Positions 24,737 through 33,127 of a DNA stretch of 51,845 nt are shown here, piece by piece; position 1 is the first letter of the stretch, and each line of letters begins with the position of its first letter. The stretch covers positions 1 through 51,845 of the IMG/VR virus record IMGVR_UViG_3300035670_000294; one strand, written 5' to 3'. This stretch comes from a virus. A model generated the notes under the pieces. It searched no databases. It saw only the letters and a program-made list of their open reading frames with translations, and was not told where the DNA came from. The position numbers and the translations under genes are program-made.

Positions 24737-25402
24737 TTAAACTTTTTTAATATACGTGAGAGTATTCTGCACCTTGAAAACCTTACTCAATAGCAATTCC
24801 CACTTGTACCAAACCCCTTTGCCTGAGCTACTTTTAGAATAACCCCGATTTAAGTCACCAAAGGAATCATGGACTTGTAAATCGATATTCCCATCGGCAC
24901 GCCTCCCATATCCTATCACTGAGATTATATGTCCTTCTTTAGTAATGTCAGTGGAAGTGATAACGTCAAAGCCAGATAGGTCAAGACGATTGACAATCTC
25001 TTTGATGTGAGTCTCAGGTGTCGCACATTGTATTTTCTCAAATCTAAGGGGGATTGAATTTTGAGAAAAGAAGATATTCCAATGGTCTCTGTGGACTTGG
25101 GACGAAAATCTTTTCTTGTCTTTGAATATAAAATAATAAGCTTCCTCTGTCAATGCCTTTAGGTATTCATTATTGTAGACCTTACCAATATCAATCAATC
25201 GACCGCAGAAAGAACTAATCATACATTGGTCGCTTGTCACGTTATCTCTCTGGTCAAGGAAGGTCTCATTCCCTTCAATGTCCTTGATGGTCAACGTATC
25301 ATCTTTTTTTAGTACATCGGCATATACCATATCTACCAAATCGTTGAAAGACTTTTTCATTGTACTAATTCTATTTAGGATTTCTTCTTTGCTTTCTTGC
25401 AT
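24737..25402 (-). CDS. C39-like cysteine peptidase, candidate endolysin
   Basis: 221 aa. A papain-like triad can be placed as Cys in TSDQCMISSFCGRLID, His in EGHIISVIGYG, and Asp in VHDSFGDLNRG, with SSGKGVWYKWELL after it, the layout of C39-like peptidases. No signal peptide. The ATG at 25402 has a GGAGCAG site and is preferred to the later ATG at 25360. No other peptidoglycan hydrolase is evident in the genome, so a cell-wall role is inferred from absence. Confidence 0.5.
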   Translation of the reverse strand: MQESKEEILNRISTMKKSFNDLVDMVYADVLKKDDTLTIKDIEGNETFLDQRDNVTSDQCMISSFCGRLIDIGKVYNNEYLKALTEEAYYFIFKDKKRFSSQVHRDHWNIFFSQNSIPLRFEKIQCATPETHIKEIVNRLDLSGFDVITSTDITKEGHIISVIGYGRRADGNIDLQVHDSFGDLNRGYSKSSSGKGVWYKWELLLSKVFKVQNTLTYIKKV

Positions 25403-25578
25403 TTAACTGCTCCTTGACTATCAATGTACTTTCTTTCTTTCATAAGGTCAATCAATTTTATAGCAGAATGATAGCCAATCCCTAACCTTCTTTGTATAAC
25501 TGTCGGTAGAGCTTGACCGTCAAGTCTGGCCAGTTTGCAGGCTTCTTCATAATAATATTCTATCTCTGATTTAGTCAC
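25375..25578 (-). CDS. Stand-alone FtsK-gamma-like winged helix protein
   Basis: 67 aa. PTVIQRRLGIGYHSAIKLID and the following LMKERKYIDSQGAV match the winged-helix gamma domain of FtsK/SpoIIIE, which reads KOPS/SRS sequences; here the motor domain is missing. The lysine-rich tail could add DNA affinity. GTG start in GGAGAGAAATAACGTG. Confidence 0.6.
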   Translation of the reverse strand: MTKSEIEYYYEEACKLARLDGQALPTVIQRRLGIGYHSAIKLIDLMKERKYIDSQGAVKCKKAKKKS

Positions 25579-25579
25579 G

Positions 25580-25732
25580 TTATTTCTCTCCTTGATTAAC
25601 TTCCTCTAATAACAAGTCTTGTTTATATCTCAATACAATCTTCCTACAGAGTAGGTAAACTAGTCTTTTATATTCTTTGGGTAATGAATCCCATTTTACA
25701 AGAATTGTTTTTAAGGTCTTAATTATTTTCAT
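25580..25732 (-). CDS. 50-aa basic protein
   Basis: A short gene whose ATG lies in GACCGATAATCAGTACATG and whose TAA stop is part of the next gene's AAATAACGTG start context. The product is helical and Lys/Leu-rich. Unknown function. Confidence 0.5.
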   Translation of the reverse strand: MKIIKTLKTILVKWDSLPKEYKRLVYLLCRKIVLRYKQDLLLEEVNQGEK

Positions 25733-25756
25733 GTACTGATTATCGGTCAATGTCAA

Positions 25757-28024
25757 TTATATAATTACAAAAGTTTCCAGTAAGGTTGTATTTAATTTAT
25801 ATTTTCTTATATCCCCCGACTTTGAAACTTGCTCAATCTTTATCCCCCAGTTAATCAGTACATCGGATAACGCGTCTACATTACTCACAATATATTTAGC
25901 TTGTATCTTTTTCAAAAACTTAGATTGTTTCTCAATGATTAACTTGCCAAGCTTCTTAGATTTAGGGAAGCCATTGACATTATAATTAGTCCCGTGAGAT
26001 TTATTCCAACGCGTTATTTCCTTCGTCTTAACCAAATCAAATTCATATTTATAAACTGTCATTATAGTAGCGTTATTTCCACCGGCAATTTCTTTGGCAT
26101 AGTCCAGAGCCAAGGAAGACAAGCCTCCGGTTTTACTGAGTATCTCTTTATAAGTACTTGTCTTTAAGAACTTCTCATTCCATCTTAATCCAAAGTCTTT
26201 TCCTGTGGCTAATGACAGATTCTGAATTAAAGAGTCTGTAAGGTCAAGCTTTGTAAATTCCCGGTCTTTAAACTCTTTGAGTACATTCTTGACTAGAACT
26301 TTCTCCAATAGCATTGAAGAAGGGTTTAGACTAACGCCCTTCAATTCGTTATCAATTTTTTCATTTACATATAATTCATTATCGGGAGTAGTGAAAGCCA
26401 ATATACGATTGGCTATTTTATTTATATGATTGCTATTCACTGTGAAATCGTACACTGCATTAATCTTGTCTTGTCTATCTAGAGAAGTATAATCAATATT
26501 AAGCTTCTCGGACAATTCAAACTTAGCCATGAGACTTTCTTCCTCTTTGGTTAAGTCTCTTTCACTTCTTTCTATTTTTAAATTCTCATAGACTTCCTTG
26601 TCTATAAGTTCAATCTTCTTTAGTCTTTCTTTTTTTTCTTCTTTGGTCTCAATCACCCCGGCAGGGGGTTTGAATCTGTCGGTTTGTTTATCAACGTGAT
26701 TAACAAAGTACCATTGAAGACCGTCTTCCTGTTTAAAAGAAGAATAGTAACTTATAATATAATTAGCAACACCCGTCTTCCGATTGATTTCATATAACGC
26801 TCTATTCTCAGCTATGTAGGTTTTAAAAGGTTTGTAATCCTCGCGGGTTTCCCATATCCCTTCTTTACTGATTATAGCAGGGAATAGCATATTGAGAGCT
26901 CTTTCCCGTCTATTAGTTTCTTCTAATATACTCTCAGTAGTTTTTTTTATAGATAGTATTTCATCTTCTCTTTGAGAATAGATATGTAAAGGAATTGAAT
27001 AGTCTCTCTCCCTGTGGATTGCTTGAATATATAATCTATAATCTTTAATAGCCTTATTCATAGCTATTAGTATGACGTGAGTAAAATGACGTGTTGATAT
27101 ATTCAACCCGACAAACCCGGTTGGGCTTATTGCCAAGATTCGAGGTTTATTATCTTGGACTAATTTGTCGATTGTTTGAGCGGAGAGTAAAGACTCCCTT
27201 GTATCTCTACAAAGGTTTATCTTTTCAGAGTCATTGAGATAGTCAAGCATAGATAAAATAACGTTGGATTCTTTAACCACGTCGCATAAGACAAGGACAT
27301 TCTCTGAGGGATTCTTTAAGAGGCTCTTAATCTTTTCTTGTACTGTCCCCAAAGAATTATAATTGTATATCTCTCTCCGTGGTGGCATATAATTACGATT
27401 TGATATTACAGATATTTCGTCTTTTCTTCCTACTAAATCACAGATTAAATTATAATCACTTTCATTGAGTAGGGCATCAAAGACCTCTACTTTATGATGT
27501 GTAAAGATTCTTTTCAATGCCTGAAGCATTCTATCCCTGCGGGAATTATTGATTGAAGAAAAGCATTGGTTCAAGATTGTACTAAATTCATCAAAGATAA
27601 ATATTGTATCTCGATGTAATTGGAAGTCTATGTGAATCATTGATTCAAGTGTCGTATTAATGCAGCCTGAATAATTTCCAAGTTGTTTTAATTTATTTAG
27701 ATATAGGTGAGACTTCATGGGAATATTTTCTTTCTGGAATCTATTCGACACGTCATTTATTAAAGACCGTGTTGGGTTCACTATTATAATATTCTGCTTT
27801 GTTTCTTTATAGTGATTGATTGCTTTTTGAGTTTTCCCTGAACCAAAGAATTCAACGTTGATTCCTACCCTTGTTTCCGACAGACTATACTGCCCCGTGT
27901 ACTTTTCATCAGTACAATAATAATTTCTTTTTGGGGTGTTTGTTTCAAGGAATGAAGACTCAAAAGGATTCTCTTTATTTTGGTAGGTTTCAAAATTTAT
28001 ATTATTTATGATTTCTTGGTACAT
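25757..28024 (-). CDS. Large helicase-like protein, probable replication initiator
   Basis: 755 aa, the largest early gene. Residues about 55-70 contain VEFFGSGKTQKAI (Walker A), followed by IIIVNPTRSLIND (motif Ia-like), DTIFIFDEFSTIL (Walker B) and, near residues 300-340, ISPTGFVGLNISTRHF and QAIHRERD (motifs V and VI), a superfamily 2 layout. The C-terminal 350 residues are unassigned. No DNA polymerase or primase is seen, so this is the likely core of phage replication, with the host replisome recruited. A viral origin-binding helicase relationship is possible. Confidence 0.6.
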   Translation of the reverse strand: MYQEIINNINFETYQNKENPFESSFLETNTPKRNYYCTDEKYTGQYSLSETRVGINVEFFGSGKTQKAINHYKETKQNIIIVNPTRSLINDVSNRFQKENIPMKSHLYLNKLKQLGNYSGCINTTLESMIHIDFQLHRDTIFIFDEFSTILNQCFSSINNSRRDRMLQALKRIFTHHKVEVFDALLNESDYNLICDLVGRKDEISVISNRNYMPPRREIYNYNSLGTVQEKIKSLLKNPSENVLVLCDVVKESNVILSMLDYLNDSEKINLCRDTRESLLSAQTIDKLVQDNKPRILAISPTGFVGLNISTRHFTHVILIAMNKAIKDYRLYIQAIHRERDYSIPLHIYSQREDEILSIKKTTESILEETNRRERALNMLFPAIISKEGIWETREDYKPFKTYIAENRALYEINRKTGVANYIISYYSSFKQEDGLQWYFVNHVDKQTDRFKPPAGVIETKEEKKERLKKIELIDKEVYENLKIERSERDLTKEEESLMAKFELSEKLNIDYTSLDRQDKINAVYDFTVNSNHINKIANRILAFTTPDNELYVNEKIDNELKGVSLNPSSMLLEKVLVKNVLKEFKDREFTKLDLTDSLIQNLSLATGKDFGLRWNEKFLKTSTYKEILSKTGGLSSLALDYAKEIAGGNNATIMTVYKYEFDLVKTKEITRWNKSHGTNYNVNGFPKSKKLGKLIIEKQSKFLKKIQAKYIVSNVDALSDVLINWGIKIEQVSKSGDIRKYKLNTTLLETFVII

Positions 28025-28121
28025 GGATTCTTACCTTCTCTATGCTTTGTTATATCGGATAGATTTAAATAAAGGTCAAGGCAATTTTTATTGACCTTCA
28101 ATTAATCTTTTTTGCAAATAT

Positions 28122-28165
28122 AAAAAAAGGGATATAGTCGAGTCAACCTTGTCTATATCCCTTTT
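28122..28165 (-). terminator. Strong terminator before the helicase gene
   Basis: Minus strand: GGGATATAG, a 15-base loop, CTATATCCC, then TTTTTTT. It ends the operon that finishes at 28189. A smaller hairpin AAGGTCAA/TTGACCTT follows at 28073-28100. Confidence 0.75.
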
Positions 28166-28188
28166 GATTCATTTACAAAATTTGTGTA

Positions 28189-28428
28189 CTAGCTGAATAA
28201 CTTTTCTGCTTGCTCAGAAAATATAAAATGGAATTTGCTTAACATTTGGCAATTCCCATCATCATCAACAAGTTCATTCAAGATATTGGTTGCCACATCA
28301 TTATTAACAGCATCATAATTATATGACATTTGTACTCCGTAAATTGGACAGGCTTTATCTCCAAGCTTGCATCGGCTGCACTGGTCGTCTAAAACTATTC
28401 CCTCAGTTCCATTAGAAAAATATGCCAT
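28189..28428 (-). CDS. Cysteine-containing small protein
   Basis: 79 aa with a DQCSRCKLGDKACPIYG metal-binding-like N-terminus and a helical C-terminus. GGAG SD. The cysteine pattern recalls the 50-aa protein at 5304-5456. Last gene before a strong terminator. Confidence 0.55.
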   Translation of the reverse strand: MAYFSNGTEGIVLDDQCSRCKLGDKACPIYGVQMSYNYDAVNNDVATNILNELVDDDGNCQMLSKFHFIFSEQAEKLFS

Positions 28429-28736
28429 TATTTTTTCTCCATTACCACAGGTTTAGTATCGAAGTAAGGACTATTCAAGAAATCAATACAAGCCTCGTGG
28501 GGGGTCTCATATCCTTGCTTTCCCTTAAGGTCTTCAATTTCCCATCGGAAACCTTTTTTGGTAAGTTTGACTTTGCATAATGAAAAGCTTACGTTACCTG
28601 TTCTCAAATACTTTTTGTAATATTTATCATTGAGGAAGACAAGGTCGCCTCTCATAACGAATTGATGATTGGTTGTTTGTTTAGCTGGCTTGTTAGTAGC
28701 AGCTTTCTTTTTTGTAGTTGGTTTTTGTGTACTCAT
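28428..28736 (-). CDS. 102-aa basic protein
   Basis: A Lys/Thr-rich N-terminal tail (about 1-22, TKKKAATNKPAKQ) precedes a compact beta domain. A basic tail of this kind suggests nucleic-acid binding. It follows the SSB-like gene, with a GGGG hairpin in between. Confidence 0.5.
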   Translation of the reverse strand: MSTQKPTTKKKAATNKPAKQTTNHQFVMRGDLVFLNDKYYKKYLRTGNVSFSLCKVKLTKKGFRWEIEDLKGKQGYETPHEACIDFLNSPYFDTKPVVMEKK

Positions 28737-28771
28737 TTGTTTTACCTCTTTAGTTTTTTAATTTTAGTTTG

Positions 28772-28799
28772 AAAAGGGGCGTCATTTGTCACCCCTTAA
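28772..28799 (-). terminator. Hairpin after the SSB-like gene
   Basis: Minus strand AAGGGG-loop-CCCCTT with a short T stretch, 18 bases past the stop at 28817. Probably a partial terminator that tunes expression of the two genes downstream. Confidence 0.5.
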
Positions 28800-28816
28800 A
28801 TTTACTTGACGATTAT

Positions 28817-29506
28817 TTAAAACACGTCATCTTCTTCAGGGTTTATCCCTGAGCCATTCCCACCGTCGGCAGTTTGACGTGGGTTTATTTTTTCAACGAT
28901 AGAAATAATTTCGGACAGAATCTTCTCGTGAAATTCTAAATAGTTTGTTTTGTCCCATTCGTCTTTCCCGTTGAATTTTACTTTCTTCCATTCTGTATTT
29001 TCAGAAGCAGGAATGGGTTTTTTTGCAGAATAAAATCCCATGATAGACTCCCCCCCAAAATACAAATTCATGTACTGATTCTTCTTGCCATTCTTTTCAA
29101 AGTATGAAGGGGTTAGTCTCATGATATGCCGTGGGTTTGTTTGATAAGTGTGGTTATTGATGATAGTGAAAAGACGGTTAATCAAGTCTATATAATATCT
29201 TGAATCTTTTTTCAATTCAAGCTTTAAATAGTTTGCCCCATCTTTCAAGGTTATAATAAGCTTCTTTAGTACTTGGTTTGTATTTTCGATTTTAAACTCA
29301 GTGAGTTTCAAACCTACTAAGACTCCTTCAATGCCCCCCTTACAAACCACTACTTCTTTTTTTAGAATCTCTTTAGTCTGAGGATTCATTACTTCAATAA
29401 TTGTAATTTGTTCTGAATCGTCTTTAGGTGCTCTTACAATTTGATTTTCTAAGATTCTGTAAAATAGGCTGTGTGTATTGCTATTAGCGTTTAATATCTC
29501 GCCCAT
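28817..29506 (-). CDS. Putative single-stranded DNA-binding protein
   Basis: 229 aa. The body is beta-rich with many charged residues, and the chain ends in a Gly/Asn-rich linker and GINPEEDDVF, an acidic tail of the kind that SSBs and T7 gp2.5 use to recruit partners. No OB motif can be proven by eye. Its place upstream of the helicase operon fits a replication role. Confidence 0.5.
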   Translation of the reverse strand: MGEILNANSNTHSLFYRILENQIVRAPKDDSEQITIIEVMNPQTKEILKKEVVVCKGGIEGVLVGLKLTEFKIENTNQVLKKLIITLKDGANYLKLELKKDSRYYIDLINRLFTIINNHTYQTNPRHIMRLTPSYFEKNGKKNQYMNLYFGGESIMGFYSAKKPIPASENTEWKKVKFNGKDEWDKTNYLEFHEKILSEIISIVEKINPRQTADGGNGSGINPEEDDVF

Positions 29507-29593
29507 AATTTTATACTTCCTTTTGTTTAATTATAAATTTGTTTAGTAATATTGTATTTACATTTTCGCATTTCTTTTTAAATTACTTTAGTA

Positions 29594-29743
29594 TTATTTT
29601 CGGGTCTTATCAATTAACTCCTTAAATTTAAAAAATTCAAATTCCTTGAGGAGACAGTCCTTGCACATCCCCTTTTGGAAAACCTTGTACCAATAAAAAC
29701 TTTGCCCGCAGGCAGTGCATGTCCTTCTCTCTATAGGATTCAT
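29594..29743 (-). CDS. 49-aa zinc-ribbon protein
   Basis: CTAC near residue 9 and CKDC near residue 27 form a CxxC/CxxC ribbon. The ATG overlaps the previous stop (ATGA). Function unknown. Confidence 0.5.
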   Translation of the reverse strand: MNPIERRTCTACGQSFYWYKVFQKGMCKDCLLKEFEFFKFKELIDKTRK

Positions 29744-30126
29744 AAAAACCTCTCGCAATAGAAGGCTGTCGAATGGGCTTTATATCTATGTAGTATCATA
29801 GTCTTTACATCTTCTTCCATTCCTTCAACCATGTCCAATAATAACAAGGTAATAAAGAAGGGTCTAATAGAGTTGGAAACTTCCCGCTCCTCGACAAGCC
29901 ATGTACCCATTAGACCATTTTCATAAATAGCCACTTCCCATGTACCCGATGGGTCATGCCAAAACTCTGCACCATTCTCATTAGTTTCAAACAATGTCCA
30001 TGTCTCTTTAATTTTTTTTAAGACTCTAATATTATTTGAATGAAATTCCCTGAGAGTATGACCCCCGCATTTTACCGGGACGATTCCACGAAATTCTGCT
30101 ATATATTCTTTTTCTGTTGTACTCAC
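29740..30126 (-). CDS. 128-aa protein of unknown function
   Basis: GTG start in GGAGAGAAATAACGTG, two bases after the previous stop, is preferred over a longer upstream ORF. Mixed alpha/beta with several Trp (ETWTLF, WHDPSGTWEVAIY). No family recognised. Confidence 0.5.
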   Translation of the reverse strand: MSTTEKEYIAEFRGIVPVKCGGHTLREFHSNNIRVLKKIKETWTLFETNENGAEFWHDPSGTWEVAIYENGLMGTWLVEEREVSNSIRPFFITLLLLDMVEGMEEDVKTMILHRYKAHSTAFYCERFL

Positions 30127-30127
30127 G

Positions 30128-30733
30128 TTATTTCTCTCCTGCATTAATAATTTCTTGATGATATTCTTCATCAAGGTAATATTCTTTTATTAATCTAATG
30201 GCGTCTTCAATTCTTTCAAGTGTCGCATTATACTTATTGTAATATAGATTATATAAGTCAGTGTAAACCTTACCAAAATGAAATTCCGGTTTTTCAGAAT
30301 ATATTTTTGAAGTCCTTTCCCATCCATCCCCTATGTCAATCAACTTGAAAAACCTTGCACCGTCAAACCCTAAGCTTCTTTGAATAGGGGTTAGTTTTTC
30401 AAGAGCGTCATTTTCCTCTTGCGACATGTCCCGATAAATAACGTCTCCCTCGTGCCAATACTGCTGACGGGTTGTATAGAACATTTTATCACCTTCTTTC
30501 AAGAAAAGTATTTTACTGGCTCTTCTATATATCATCGGTTCTGTTTGTTCTAAACTATGGCATACAAAGCCTGTCGATGTTTTAACGATTTTAGAACGTG
30601 GAATGATTTCGACTTTAGTTTTACTATTGTCAAATCTCGAAACAAGGTTGGTTTCAAATCGATTATTATAAATGTAGAAATGCTCCCATTGAGAAGTTTC
30701 TACACAAATTTTTATTTGTTCTGTTGTACTCAT
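30128..30733 (-). CDS. 201-aa protein of unknown function
   Basis: It opens an operon behind the perfect 42-bp leader element at 30763-30804. It begins MSTTEQ, like the next gene (MSTTEK), perhaps by local duplication. Beta-rich N-terminal half and helical acidic C-terminus. No catalytic motif seen. Confidence 0.55.
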   Translation of the reverse strand: MSTTEQIKICVETSQWEHFYIYNNRFETNLVSRFDNSKTKVEIIPRSKIVKTSTGFVCHSLEQTEPMIYRRASKILFLKEGDKMFYTTRQQYWHEGDVIYRDMSQEENDALEKLTPIQRSLGFDGARFFKLIDIGDGWERTSKIYSEKPEFHFGKVYTDLYNLYYNKYNATLERIEDAIRLIKEYYLDEEYHQEIINAGEK

Positions 30734-30762
30734 TTGTTAATCCTCTTTAAATTTATTTTAAT

Positions 30763-30804
30763 TCAACCCCCTAATTTTTTTAAAGTGGTCGGGGTGTCCA
30801 CTGC
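30763..30804 (-). promoter_or_regulatory. 42-bp leader element, copy 1
   Basis: Identical over 42 bp to 33128-33169. On the minus strand it holds AGTGGACACCCCGACCACT, able to fold as a hairpin, followed by a TTTAAAAAAATT stretch and GGGGG that can pair with the CCCC in the hairpin loop. It lies about 30-70 bases before the ATG at 30733. Confidence 0.65.
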
Positions 30805-30828
30805 CGAAACCCGGCACGTTATTTTCTT

Positions 30829-31056
30829 TTAGAGCCTACCCTCCTTGACAAGCTCTAAAAGGGGTTTGCAATATTCGTCCTTACCTTTCCCTTGCTCACA
30901 ATCATCAAGGGTAGGGTACACAAAGTCTTTTTTGACGACAGTCTCAAACCCTCCTTTCCCTGCTGTGACTTTTAAGCGAAGGTAATTTCTAATCTCTGAA
31001 TCTGAATGCAGGGTCAATGACAACCCTGCTAATAATACTATTGATAATTTTCTCAC
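30829..31056 (-). CDS. Small exported protein
   Basis: 75 aa with an N-terminal signal peptide-like MRKLSIVLLAGLSLTLHS, then a mature part of about 57 residues with two Cys. GTG start in GAAATAACGTG. A periplasmic role, for example inhibitor or lysis accessory, is possible but unproven. Confidence 0.5.
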   Translation of the reverse strand: MRKLSIVLLAGLSLTLHSDSEIRNYLRLKVTAGKGGFETVVKKDFVYPTLDDCEQGKGKDEYCKPLLELVKEGRL

Positions 31057-31072
31057 GTTATTTCTCGCCTAT

Positions 31073-31366
31073 TTATATAATATACCCTTCAAAAGAAGGG
31101 ACAATAAAATTTTCTACTTTATCCCATCCCTCAGGGGGTGCTTCAATTGTAGTTTCTGAGTAAATATATTTATGATACATTGAGGTTAAACTCGCATTTA
31201 TCTCAGTTATGTAAATCGTCTCAATGTCGATATTGTACTCTTTGGAATATTCCAGAGCTATCTCATGAGCCTTGGAAATATTAATAGTGTGAATCATCCC
31301 ACCGAGATAGCCAATTAACCAATATATTCTTTTTGTTTTTTGGCAATATATTTTTTGTATTGTCAT
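31073..31366 (-). CDS. 97-aa protein of unknown function
   Basis: Starts in GGGAGTACAATG. Alpha/beta character with several aromatic residues. Part of the 33.1-30.8 kb chain of small early genes. Not recognised. Confidence 0.45.
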   Translation of the reverse strand: MTIQKIYCQKTKRIYWLIGYLGGMIHTINISKAHEIALEYSKEYNIDIETIYITEINASLTSMYHKYIYSETTIEAPPEGWDKVENFIVPSFEGYII

Positions 31367-31378
31367 TGTACTCCCTTC

Positions 31379-31897
31379 TTATTTTATTTGTAGATTTAAA
31401 TTTTGGACTAATGAAGCCCCGGGAATTTCAACCCCTTCTTTAATCATCTTTTTTATTGATACCTTGTCTGCTTCCCGTGTCGTCTTTACCCGTACGTACT
31501 CTGATGGAAGCTGGTCAACGTCAGGGGCGTCTACAGACTCCGACATCATCCAATAGAGTTTAGTTTCTCCATCGGTAATGGCAGTCTTTGAAGACAAATG
31601 ACGTGGCACGTTATTTTCGAGAATGCCCTCAAGCCAAGCGTTATAATTCTCAAGGGATTCTATTTTAGATTTCTGGGTTTCTATTCTCTCTTTAATGCCC
31701 TTGATTAAATGCTTGTTATTCTTAATCTTGTTAGCAATTGCTAATAGACTTTCTTCTTTGGTAAGCTCAAGACTTTCAATCCGTGCGAGGATGTCCTCTG
31801 GGTAGTTTAACTCCCCTGTCTCTTCATTGACCGACTCATACTGCTCTAGCAGTGATTCTATTTGGGAGTTTAACTCCCACACTTTAATTTGTTTCAT
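31379..31897 (-). CDS. Gp157-like protein
   Basis: 172 aa. Coiled-coil N-terminal half (SIEKL-type heptads, IKERIETQKSKIESLENY), then a beta segment and ADKVSIKKMIKEGVEIPGAS plus LVQNLNLQIK, the C-terminal signature of the siphovirus Gp157 family (PF05565). Members occur in early or replication regions, often near SSB and recombination genes, as here; biochemical role unclear. Confidence 0.7.
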   Translation of the reverse strand: MKQIKVWELNSQIESLLEQYESVNEETGELNYPEDILARIESLELTKEESLLAIANKIKNNKHLIKGIKERIETQKSKIESLENYNAWLEGILENNVPRHLSSKTAITDGETKLYWMMSESVDAPDVDQLPSEYVRVKTTREADKVSIKKMIKEGVEIPGASLVQNLNLQIK

Positions 31898-31908
31898 GAT
31901 TTATCTCC

Positions 31909-32223
31909 TTATAATAAGTAATTCTGAGTTATAAAATTTTTGGGGTTGCAATCCCCAGATAAAAACAGATTTATCTTGTACCCCCAAATTGGGTGGTTAG
32001 CCCAATACGGCATGTCTTCCCTAAATAGATTGTGGACTATAATGTAGACTAAACCGATATTCAATAAACTCGCAAATGAATCAAACAAGGGAATCATATC
32101 ATCATGATTCCAGCCCATGTCTTTCAGCTCCGTGATTGTAAACATAACCGAATTATTTCTGTCGTACAGTTCATAAAATCGATTTTCCCATATTGTCATT
32201 TCCGACATTCTGCTTACCAACAT
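31909..32223 (-). CDS. 104-aa protein of unknown function
   Basis: GAGGAGATAAAG SD before the ATG. Mixed polar/hydrophobic with IGLVYIIVHNLF in the middle. A stem-loop CCCGCAG/CTGCGGG (32263-32284) lies in its leader. Not recognised. Confidence 0.45.
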   Translation of the reverse strand: MLVSRMSEMTIWENRFYELYDRNNSVMFTITELKDMGWNHDDMIPLFDSFASLLNIGLVYIIVHNLFREDMPYWANHPIWGYKINLFLSGDCNPKNFITQNYLL

Positions 32224-32289
32224 CTTTATCTCCTCTTAATTGTACCCTTCCTATAATTTCCCGCAGGGAAGGGTGGCTGCGGGTTCGAT

Positions 32290-32595
32290 TTACAAATTGT
32301 AATACTTGAGGTCAAGAATGTCCTCATGATTGATTACAATGCAATTTTCAAACTCTTCGATTGAGAGCCCTCTTTCTGAAGCATACACTGTAAAACCTTC
32401 GGAAAGAATTTGAAGTGATTGAATTTTATTGAGTAGGTTTCTCAATCCGTACTTTACTAATATGTCCTTCTCTATCAATATCGGTTTATCTACAATAGTA
32501 TTAACTACAAATTCTTGGAATCCCTCAAAAATTAACTCCTCTATATTTATCTCAGGAAGGGGCAAAACTTCATATTGTACTATTTGAGTTTTCAT
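32290..32595 (-). CDS. 101-aa protein, paralogue of 32774-33094
   Basis: Shares MKTQI, an NIEELIF/NIEKVII segment, DKPILIE/DKPVLVD and ENCIVI/TNCIVV with the protein encoded 480 bp upstream. The two clearly arose by duplication. GGAGAG SD. Function unknown. Confidence 0.55.
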   Translation of the reverse strand: MKTQIVQYEVLPLPEINIEELIFEGFQEFVVNTIVDKPILIEKDILVKYGLRNLLNKIQSLQILSEGFTVYASERGLSIEEFENCIVINHEDILDLKYYNL

Positions 32596-32777
32596 TTTGA
32601 CTCTCCTAAGTTTTTAATAATTTGTTTTTTTAAACGAGTAATTTCTTCTTCCCGTCTTTCTAACTCGACTAATATTTTAGTCAAAGTCATTGTTTTAAAT
32701 ATACTACAATTATGGTCTGAGTTATATTCGACCAAAACTTTCAAACTATCTATTGTAAATTCTTTCAAATCTTTCAT
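32592..32777 (-). CDS. 61-aa coiled-coil protein
   Basis: Helical throughout with a charged heptad-like C-terminal half (LVELERREEEITRLKKQ). Coupled by overlaps to the two flanking paralogues. Confidence 0.45.
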   Translation of the reverse strand: MKDLKEFTIDSLKVLVEYNSDHNCSIFKTMTLTKILVELERREEEITRLKKQIIKNLGESK

Positions 32778-33094
32778 TTTGATTCTCCGTCAGTGATATA
32801 AAATTCTCTTTTGAGGAAGAAGCTTGAAACTACAATACAGTTTGTGCACTCTTCGACATAAAGCCCTTGACCCTCGAAATAAATTGACTCTTTAGTCAAG
32901 TCAACCAAGGAAGCTTGAATTTCTTTTATAAATTCTACAATTTCATCAAGCTTTAATTTTAGTCGAGTATCAACTAAAACCGGTTTATCAAGACCTTTAA
33001 TTTCATGCTTGTTAAATGCAAGCTTGATTATTACCTTCTCGATGTTCAATGTGAGTAAGGGATAATCGGGGTGACGTTCTATTTGTGTTTTCAT
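32774..33094 (-). CDS. 106-aa protein, paralogue of 32290-32595
   Basis: The first gene after the second 42-bp leader (33128-33169). Alpha/beta, with the same conserved blocks as its downstream paralogue. Function unknown. Confidence 0.55.
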   Translation of the reverse strand: MKTQIERHPDYPLLTLNIEKVIIKLAFNKHEIKGLDKPVLVDTRLKLKLDEIVEFIKEIQASLVDLTKESIYFEGQGLYVEECTNCIVVSSFFLKREFYITDGESK

Positions 33095-33127
33095 CTCTTT
33101 TTACCTTCTTTAAATTTTCTTTGTTTG

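Noticed and set aside
21359-25732. Lysogeny module (integrase, CI/Cro, attachment site)
   Set aside because: Only one small HTH protein is present; no integrase, recombinase, ParA or att core was recognised, so a temperate lifestyle is not supported.
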